Below, piece after piece: positions 8,193 to 12,468 of a stretch of DNA of 12,468 nt. The DNA comes from HGM04593 sp045634085. Lineage in GTDB: Bacteria > Bacteroidota > Bacteroidia > Bacteroidales > Bacteroidaceae. The DNA is taken from positions 1 to 12,468 of the forward strand of contig JAZQZM010000049.1 of NCBI GenBank assembly GCA_045634085.1, given 5' to 3'. Position 1 is the stretch's first letter. The number at the start of each line of letters is the position of its first letter. The translations under genes were made by a program, and so were the position numbers. The notes beneath the pieces were generated by a model. It did not search any database and was not told the DNA's origin. It saw only the letters and a list, made by a program, of their open reading frames with translations.

Positions 8193-8200
8193 CAAAGATA
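8193..8200 (-). promoter_or_regulatory. -7 element of the wza-wzc promoter
   Basis: TATCTTTG on the minus strand is a perfect TAnnTTTG -7 box; the -33 region (around 8220-8226) is T-rich but lacks a clean TTTG. Transcription would begin near 8187, leaving a leader of about 68 nt. A short inverted repeat AGTTCA/TGAACT (8180-8185 and 8212-8217) flanks the box and could be an operator, though six bases may be chance. Confidence 0.5.
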
Positions 8201-8257
8201 ATGAATAATCATGAACTTTTATAAAATTTCGGCACATTTAATACCCTTATCAGGCGA

Positions 8258-8271
8258 TTTAACAAGTTAAA
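8258..8271. promoter_or_regulatory. 14-bp inverted repeat upstream of the mltG promoter
   Basis: TTTAAC-AA-GTTAAA is a perfect 6+6 bp palindrome with a 2-bp centre, ending 10 bp before the -33 element of the mltG promoter and lying between the two divergent promoters. It has operator geometry, but the sequence is A/T-rich, so chance is possible. Confidence 0.3.
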
Positions 8272-8281
8272 CATAATGTTT

Positions 8282-8312
8282 TTTGTTATTATAAGAATAA
8301 ACGGTATCTTCG
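8282..8312 (+). promoter_or_regulatory. Promoter of the mltG-GH20 operon
   Basis: TTTG at 8282-8285 and TATCTTCG at 8305-8312 (one mismatch to TAnnTTTG) are separated by 19 nt. Transcription would start near 8318, giving a leader of about 106 nt that is very A-rich just before the ATG. Confidence 0.55.
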
Positions 8313-8423
8313 CAAGGAATTGGGCAATTCATAAACTAAACAAACATTTCGCCGGAGTTAAAGTTTTTTTTACAAAAGAACAGTCACCCCACAAAAAACG
8401 ACAGCAAAAAAAAACAATACCAT

Positions 8424-9488
8424 ATGTCAAGAATCATAAAGTTTGCATCAGTCATCGTATTCCTTATTTTAGCCCTGATAGCGGGTGTTGGAATCATTGT
8501 GGCAATATTTGCAGCCACAGCAGGAAAAAGTTATTATTTGACACGAATAAAACAGATAGACATCCCCGAAACAGCATACATATACATAACACCCGAAGAT
8601 AATACCGAAAGTGTACTGGAGAAAATTGAAACAGTGACGGCACGGGGAATTGGAGAGGGATTTGCCATACTTGCCGAGCACAACAGATTCGACAGCCGCA
8701 AACGAAGCGGCAAGTTCGCCATTAAGGACGGTGACACGATGAAGGATATATATTACAGAATTGTAAGCAACACCCAGACACCGGTAAAACTGACAGTTCC
8801 ATCAACAAGAACGATTCCGCAACTGGTTGGTGCCATAAGCAGACAGTTGATGCTTGACTCGGCCGAACTCAGCAGATACACAAGCAGCCCGGCATACTTC
8901 AACACCCTGGGATACAGCAAGGCCACACTGCCCTCACTCTTCATACCAGAGACTTACGAAGTCTATTGGGACATAAAGCCCGAGGACCTGATGACAAGAC
9001 TTGTAAAGGAAAGACGCAAATTCTGGAACGACAGCCGCAAAGCTAAAGCCAAAGCACTGGATATGACACCCGAAGAGGTTGCCACACTTGCTTCAATCGT
9101 AGACGAGGAGACAAACGACGCCAGCGAAATGCCCGTTGTTGCAGGACTCTACATCAACAGGCTCAAGAAGAAGATGCCATTGCAAGCCGACCCCACTGTA
9201 AAGTTCGCATTAGGAGACCCCACACGCAAGCGAATTCTAAAGAAGGACCTCGAAGTCAATTCAAGATACAACACATACATGCACCAAGGACTGCCCCCGG
9301 GCCCCATACGCATCCCCACCAAGCAGGCCATTGAAAGCGTACTCAATTACAAGAAACACAGTTTTCTTTACATGTGCGCCAAAGAGGACTTTTCGGGCAC
9401 ACACAACTTTGCAAAGACACTAAGCGAGCATAATGCAAATGCACAGCGTTACCAACAGGCCCTAAACAAACTAAACATCAAAAAATAA
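8424..9488 (+). CDS. mltG: Endolytic murein transglycosylase MltG (YceG family)
   Basis: The 354-residue protein has one N-terminal membrane helix (about 7-33) and a periplasmic YceG domain. MltG cuts nascent glycan strands near the membrane, leaving 1,6-anhydroMurNAc ends, and so helps set peptidoglycan strand length. The active-site block LASIVDEET at 222-230 keeps the conserved glutamate before the threonine (Glu229); most homologues have E where this protein has Asp227. The following INRLKKKMPLQADPTVKFAL stretch (about 244-263) and the GLPPGPI motif near 290 are hallmark family motifs. The LysM-like subdomain (about 45-115) precedes the catalytic part. Length is normal for the family. The start follows an A-rich leader, and the gene is followed after one base by the GH20 gene, so the two are co-transcribed. 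Confidence 0.94.
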   Translation: MSRIIKFASVIVFLILALIAGVGIIVAIFAATAGKSYYLTRIKQIDIPETAYIYITPEDNTESVLEKIETVTARGIGEGFAILAEHNRFDSRKRSGKFAIKDGDTMKDIYYRIVSNTQTPVKLTVPSTRTIPQLVGAISRQLMLDSAELSRYTSSPAYFNTLGYSKATLPSLFIPETYEVYWDIKPEDLMTRLVKERRKFWNDSRKAKAKALDMTPEEVATLASIVDEETNDASEMPVVAGLYINRLKKKMPLQADPTVKFALGDPTRKRILKKDLEVNSRYNTYMHQGLPPGPIRIPTKQAIESVLNYKKHSFLYMCAKEDFSGTHNFAKTLSEHNANAQRYQQALNKLNIKK

Positions 9489-9489
9489 C

Positions 9490-11124
9490 ATGAACAGACG
9501 ACATATTGCTATCGCCGTATTCACAGCATTGCTGCACATGGCATACATACAGGCACAAGACAACAGTTCCGCATTGATACCGTTCCCCAACAGCATCGTA
9601 CAATGCAAAAATGGGAAAACATTTCAGATAAGTTCCAGCACTGCGATAAAAAGCAACCTTCCACAAGAAGCCTTTGCCCTGAGTGAGGCGAGGAGAGTCA
9701 TATCAAGACACACCGGCATAGAACCCAAGCATGACAACAGCCGCAAAAAAAACATTATAGAGCTGGTCATTGACACAGCCCTTCATGGCAAAGAACACTA
9801 CCGGCTCATTGTCGACAAGAAAGGTATTACCATCAAGGGAGCAACAGAAGGCGCATTGATATGGGGCATACAGACACTCGACCAGATTCTTTTGGGAGAT
9901 ATATGCAATACCAAAGCGTGCAAAGTGGAGCACGTCATCATTGACGACACCCCACGCTACCCGCACCGCGCTATAATGCTCGACCCGGCACGGCATTTCC
10001 TGCCCGTCAAGGACATCAAGTTCTTCATAGACCAGATGGTACGTTTCAAATTCAATGTGCTGCAATTACACCTGACCGACGACCAGGGATGGCGCATCGA
10101 AATCAAGAGCCACCCCGAGCTGACCGTCACAGGAGCCTTCCGTAAACCTGGAGCAGGCAACCAAGGCCCCGACAACGGCTATTACACACAAGAAGACATC
10201 AAAGAGATAATCTCATACGCCAAGCAGCGCAATGTAGAGATAATCCCGGAACTTGACATCCCGGGACACTCCGTTGCCATACTTGCTGCACTCCCCCATT
10301 TGGGATGCGCATTTCGCCACAACCACACAAAAGACCTTGGCAGCACTACAAACATGATGCTGTGCGCAGCAAACGAAGAGGTATACAGCATATACGAAGA
10401 CATTATAAAAGAGGTAGCGGAACTGTTCCCTGCCGAGCAGATTCACCTTGGCGGCGACGAGGCTGCAGTCAAGGAGAACTGGGCCAAATGCCCCGACTGC
10501 AAGGCCATGATGCAGGAAATGGGATACGAGAAGCCCTCGCAACTGATGATTCCATTCTTTGAGAAGATTCTTGAATCTGTACGGAAGAACGGCAAGAAAG
10601 CCATACTGTGGTGCGAACTGGACAACATTTGGCCACCGGCTAACGACTATCTGTTCCCATACCCCGAAGATGTGACACTTGTTACATGGCGCAATGCCCT
10701 CACCCCCAAATGCATTGAGCTGACACACAAACATGGACACAAACTCATAATGGCGCCCGGTGAGCACGCATATCTTGATTACCCACAATACCCCGGCGAC
10801 CTGCCCGAGTTCAACAACTGGGGAATGCCCGTAACTACACTCGAGCAAAGTTACAGACTCGACCCCGGTTACGGATTGCCAGGAGGCGAGCAGTCTCACA
10901 TACAGGGAGTCATGGCCACGTTATGGGCCGAAGCCATAAGAGACATAAACCGCGTGACCTACATGACCTTTCCACGCGGCATGGCCATTGCCGAAGCCGG
11001 CTGGAGCAACATGGAACAACGCAGCTGGGAAAGTTTCAAAAGGCGCATATATCCGAGCATCATGGACATGATGAAAAATGGCGTATCGGTACGAGTCCCC
11101 TTTGAAATTATCGACAGGAAATAA
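9490..11124 (+). CDS. Secreted beta-N-acetylhexosaminidase, GH20
   Basis: The 544-residue enzyme removes terminal beta-linked GlcNAc or GalNAc by substrate-assisted catalysis. A signal peptide covers about residues 1-23 (hydrophobic core ending AYIQAQ). A GH20b-type N-terminal domain (about 30-150) precedes the TIM barrel (about 155-500). Barrel motifs include YPHRAIMLDPARHF at 157-170, LHLTDDQGWRIE at 203-214, PELDIPGH at 253-260 and the catalytic HLGGDE (Asp323 and Glu324, the polarising Asp and acid/base Glu). LWCELDNIW and TLWAEAIRD supply late-barrel aromatic residues. The signal lacks a lipobox, so the enzyme is probably periplasmic or secreted. The ATG comes one base after the mltG stop, suggesting translational coupling. 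Substrates could be cell-wall fragments or host or dietary glycans; the operon partner favours the former only weakly. Confidence 0.94.
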   Translation: MNRRHIAIAVFTALLHMAYIQAQDNSSALIPFPNSIVQCKNGKTFQISSSTAIKSNLPQEAFALSEARRVISRHTGIEPKHDNSRKKNIIELVIDTALHGKEHYRLIVDKKGITIKGATEGALIWGIQTLDQILLGDICNTKACKVEHVIIDDTPRYPHRAIMLDPARHFLPVKDIKFFIDQMVRFKFNVLQLHLTDDQGWRIEIKSHPELTVTGAFRKPGAGNQGPDNGYYTQEDIKEIISYAKQRNVEIIPELDIPGHSVAILAALPHLGCAFRHNHTKDLGSTTNMMLCAANEEVYSIYEDIIKEVAELFPAEQIHLGGDEAAVKENWAKCPDCKAMMQEMGYEKPSQLMIPFFEKILESVRKNGKKAILWCELDNIWPPANDYLFPYPEDVTLVTWRNALTPKCIELTHKHGHKLIMAPGEHAYLDYPQYPGDLPEFNNWGMPVTTLEQSYRLDPGYGLPGGEQSHIQGVMATLWAEAIRDINRVTYMTFPRGMAIAEAGWSNMEQRSWESFKRRIYPSIMDMMKNGVSVRVPFEIIDRK

Positions 11125-11158
11125 AAAGACTCCTTACTATAAAAACAGAGAATAAAAA

Positions 11159-11191
11159 GTGGGAAACGGGCAGAGATAAACCGTTTCCCAC
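11159..11191 (-). terminator. Terminator between the convergent GH20 and XRE genes
   Basis: GTGGGAAACGG at 11159-11169 and CCGTTTCCCAC at 11181-11191 form a perfect 11-bp stem with an 11-nt loop. On the minus strand it runs into TTTTTATT, so it is a proper intrinsic terminator for the XRE gene. On the plus strand it has no U tract but may still stop GH20 transcripts, since both genes converge on it. Confidence 0.8.
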
Positions 11192-11244
11192 GACAGGAGC
11201 AATCAAACGAGTGTCATGCTCCGGCTTTATATTATATACTCGGA

Positions 11245-11457
11245 CTATTCCTTGATATCAATATCCCGACTATAATATTTAAAGAAGTCGTGATTGAGTA
11301 TAATTGAGATTTTCACGAGCAAGGCAGTATCTACACTTTCACGCCTAAAAATGCTGTAAACATTCGTGCGGTCACAACAGAGCTCCTTGGCAAGCCAAGA
11401 AACAGCAAGCCCTTGCTCATCGAATTTCTTTTTGATGACACTACCGATATGAATCAT
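11245..11457 (-). CDS. Small XRE-type helix-turn-helix DNA-binding protein
   Basis: The 70-residue protein is a single helix-turn-helix domain. It opens MIHIGSVIKKKFDEQGLAVSWLAKEL, then CCDRTNVYSIFRR fits the recognition-helix region, and SVDTALLVKISIILNHDFFKYY closes the bundle with a C-terminal NHDFF motif that I associate with stand-alone small regulators common in Bacteroidales. There is no partner domain and no adjacent toxin gene, so a toxin-antitoxin role is not supported. It has a near-ideal promoter and its own terminator, making it a free-standing transcription unit. Targets are unknown; self-regulation is plausible but untested. Confidence 0.82.
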   Translation of the reverse strand: MIHIGSVIKKKFDEQGLAVSWLAKELCCDRTNVYSIFRRESVDTALLVKISIILNHDFFKYYSRDIDIKE

Positions 11458-11501
11458 ACACCTCTATTTAAATGATTTGCTATATCCCAATGCAATAAGC
11501 G

Positions 11502-11532
11502 CAAAAATATAGCTTTTAATTCTTCTGTCAAA
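11502..11532 (-). promoter_or_regulatory. Promoter of the XRE gene
   Basis: TTTG at 11532-11529 and TATTTTTG at 11509-11502 (minus strand) match both consensus elements with a 19-nt spacer. The start would be near 11496, leaving a leader of about 39 nt before the ATG at 11457. Confidence 0.7.
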
Positions 11533-11820
11533 CCTTTTAATGTTATTATATTTCTACAACAGATTGAGTCTAAGCGACATATACCTTTTTTTTACAAAAC
11601 TGACACAGAGGTTCCCAACACCCAAAAACACGGATACAGCCTCGCCTTTTCACATGCGCACACAAACAAGCTCTGACGCAGAAAGCCGACCAAGGAACAA
11701 AATTCGCATTAATGACAAAATACGAGAAACAAACAAAATAGGAGACCGGCCAACTTTAGAAACCCTATCGGATAAGAGGTATATTGTCAACTCCACAGAA
11801 AGGTTGCAAGGTTGCATCCT
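11533..11820. other. Intergenic stretch without recognisable features
   Basis: About 290 bp between the XRE promoter and the hairpin behind the 6S RNA candidate. The plus strand is rich in A and C and poor in G, and it holds a short tandem GGTTGCAA/GGTTGCAT repeat near 11802-11817. A plus-strand frame opens at 11540 but runs antisense into the RNA gene and has no family resemblance. I see no gene here. Confidence 0.4.
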
Positions 11821-11825
11821 ACAAC

Positions 11826-11866
11826 ATACATTAAGGGCTTGCCACAAAGGCAAGCCCTTAATGTAT
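11826..11866 (-). terminator. 18-bp perfect hairpin directly behind the 6S RNA candidate
   Basis: ATACATTAAGGGCTTGCC at 11826-11843 and its exact complement at 11849-11866 enclose a 5-nt loop. The U6 run of the RNA comes before, not after, this hairpin; beyond it the minus strand continues GUUGUAGGAU, only mildly U-rich. It is probably the terminator of the primary transcript, with the mature RNA trimmed back to the U run. Confidence 0.6.
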
Positions 11867-12058
11867 AAAAAAGTTTTGCTGCACAGAAGAGAACGACGAA
11901 ACTCCGAGAAATACAAGATTTGAGGGCTCCTGTCCTTTGTAATCCACCGGCTCTCTAAAGCTACCCGAAGGCGTGGCCCGCCATTGGACAATACGAAGCT
12001 TACTCGGTTTTCGATAATAATTGATGAGTTTCCCAGTCAATCGGTACAGCAAAACCGT
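11867..12058 (-). ncRNA. ssrS: 6S RNA candidate (Bacteroidales-1 type), about 192 nt
   Basis: 6S RNA mimics an open promoter and sequesters RNA polymerase in stationary phase. A perfect -7 element (12069-12062) sets the 5' end near 12058, and the transcript reaches a U6 run at 11872-11867. The ends pair as a rod: 12055-12044 with 11884-11873 (12 bp, one G-U). Further in, 12032-12026 pairs with 11904-11898, 12007-12003 with 11908-11904, and 11991-11986 with 11935-11930. The 18 nt at 12008-12025 stay unpaired on the 5' side, matching the large central bulge of 6S RNA. Length is close to E. coli 6S (184 nt). The position downstream of rplT fits what I recall of the Bacteroidales-1 motif, later regarded as Bacteroidetes 6S RNA. 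No covariance search was run, so family membership is inferred from structure, promoter and location. Confidence 0.75.
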
Positions 12059-12061
12059 ATG

Positions 12062-12092
12062 CAAACATAAGAACGTTTTTTCATGAAAACAA
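12062..12092 (-). promoter_or_regulatory. Promoter of the 6S RNA candidate
   Basis: TATGTTTG at 12069-12062 is a perfect TAnnTTTG; TTG at 12092-12090 (context CTTG) serves as the -33 element with a 20-nt spacer. Its distance from the paired 5' end of the RNA is as expected. Confidence 0.65.
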
Positions 12093-12263
12093 GCAATTCT
12101 GCCACAAAATGCACCTTTTTGTGTTTTTTATTCTCTTATGAACATTTTTTCACAACAAGCCTTCGGGATGCACACTGACAGCACACCACACACGAACAGA
12201 CAACACGCCAATAGACACACATACAGCAGACCAGCATCCGCTATCAACGTACCATTATGTACC

Positions 12264-12298
12264 AAAAAAACAAAAGCGCCACCCTAAAGGCGGCGCTT
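12264..12298 (-). terminator. Rho-independent terminator behind rplT
   Basis: AAGCGCC at 12274-12280 pairs with GGCGCTT at 12292-12298, extended past one mismatch by two more GC pairs. On the minus strand the stem runs into TTTTGTTTTTTT. It lies 31 nt past the rplT stop and separates the ribosomal-protein operon from the RNA gene. Confidence 0.88.
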
Positions 12299-12329
12299 AT
12301 AAATCACTATCAAAGTCCGAAACCGGCAA

Positions 12330-12468
12330 TTACTTTACCTTGTCTACGATAGCCTTGAAAGCAGCTGGGTTGTTCAAAGCGAGGTCAGCGAGAACCTTAC
12401 GGTTAATCTCGATACCAGCCTTGTGAAGAGCACCCATCAACTGTGAGTATGACATACCCTCAAGACGA
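12330..12468 (-). CDS. rplT: Ribosomal protein L20 (bL20), C-terminal part
   Basis: Reading from the right edge, 45 residues (RLEGMSYSQLMGALHKAGIE then INRKVLADLALNNPAAFKAI and VDKVK) end in TAA at 12332-12330. This is the conserved C-terminus of bL20, a 23S rRNA-binding assembly protein of the large subunit. The rest of the gene lies outside the window. In most bacteria it ends an infC-rpmI-rplT operon, and the strong terminator that follows agrees with that. Confidence 0.96.
   Translation of the reverse strand, partial: RLEGMSYSQLMGALHKAGIEINRKVLADLALNNPAAFKAIVDKVK

Noticed and set aside
11245..11457. Antitoxin of a toxin-antitoxin pair
   Set aside because: No toxin-sized partner gene lies within reach on the same strand; the gene has its own promoter and terminator.
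11540..11923. Plus-strand frame of 127 codons and a minus-strand frame at 11650-11991
   Set aside because: Both run through the strong hairpin and the 6S RNA candidate; composition and translation look non-coding.
1..12468. CRISPR array, insertion sequence, prophage or integration site at the tRNA genes
   Set aside because: No regularly spaced repeats, transposase, integrase or tRNA-fragment duplication were found. The two tRNA copies are complete tandem genes, not attachment-site remnants.

Overview
The window looks like a chromosomal piece of a Bacteroidales bacterium (Bacteroides/Prevotella-type; genus not resolvable by eye). Supporting signs are: promoters matching the Bacteroidetes -33 TTTG / -7 TAnnTTTG pattern in front of most genes, A/T-rich leaders without Shine-Dalgarno motifs, a bacterial serine palmitoyltransferase (sphingolipid synthesis), a Bacteroidetes-type Wza lipoprotein/Wzc kinase pair, and a 6S-like RNA next to rplT.

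Layout from left to right. Positions 1-2652 (minus) hold the first 884 codons of a large secreted protein with a discoidin (F5/8 type C)-like domain; it runs off the left edge. Its leader carries two near-identical 12-bp direct repeats exactly 22 bp apart. A gene-free stretch of about 500 bp follows, containing a GC-richer, stem-rich block (about 2930-3190) that I could not assign. Two identical tRNA-Pro(UGG) genes (minus) with a terminator lie only 16 nt behind the serine palmitoyltransferase gene (3485-4672, minus). Next comes a two-gene polysaccharide export unit read leftward: wza-like lipoprotein (7310-8119) then wzc-like BY-kinase (4882-7302). No glycosyltransferase, flippase or polymerase gene accompanies them here.

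From the divergent promoter region at about 8190-8320, a plus-strand operon encodes the endolytic transglycosylase MltG (8424-9488) and, 1 nt later, a secreted GH20 beta-N-acetylhexosaminidase (9490-11124). The remainder is on the minus strand: a 70-residue XRE-type DNA-binding protein (11245-11457), a 6S RNA candidate (about 11867-12058) followed by an 18-bp perfect hairpin, and the C-terminal 45 codons of ribosomal protein L20 (rplT) with its terminator at the right edge.

Most of the window is housekeeping or envelope biology: sphingolipid synthesis, surface polysaccharide export, peptidoglycan processing and a secreted binding protein. I see no transposon, CRISPR array, phage gene or obvious new multi-gene system. 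The points most worth a second look are the 6S RNA with its downstream hairpin, the leader repeats of the secreted protein, the A10 homopolymer inside the spt promoter, and the unassigned structured block beside the tRNAs.
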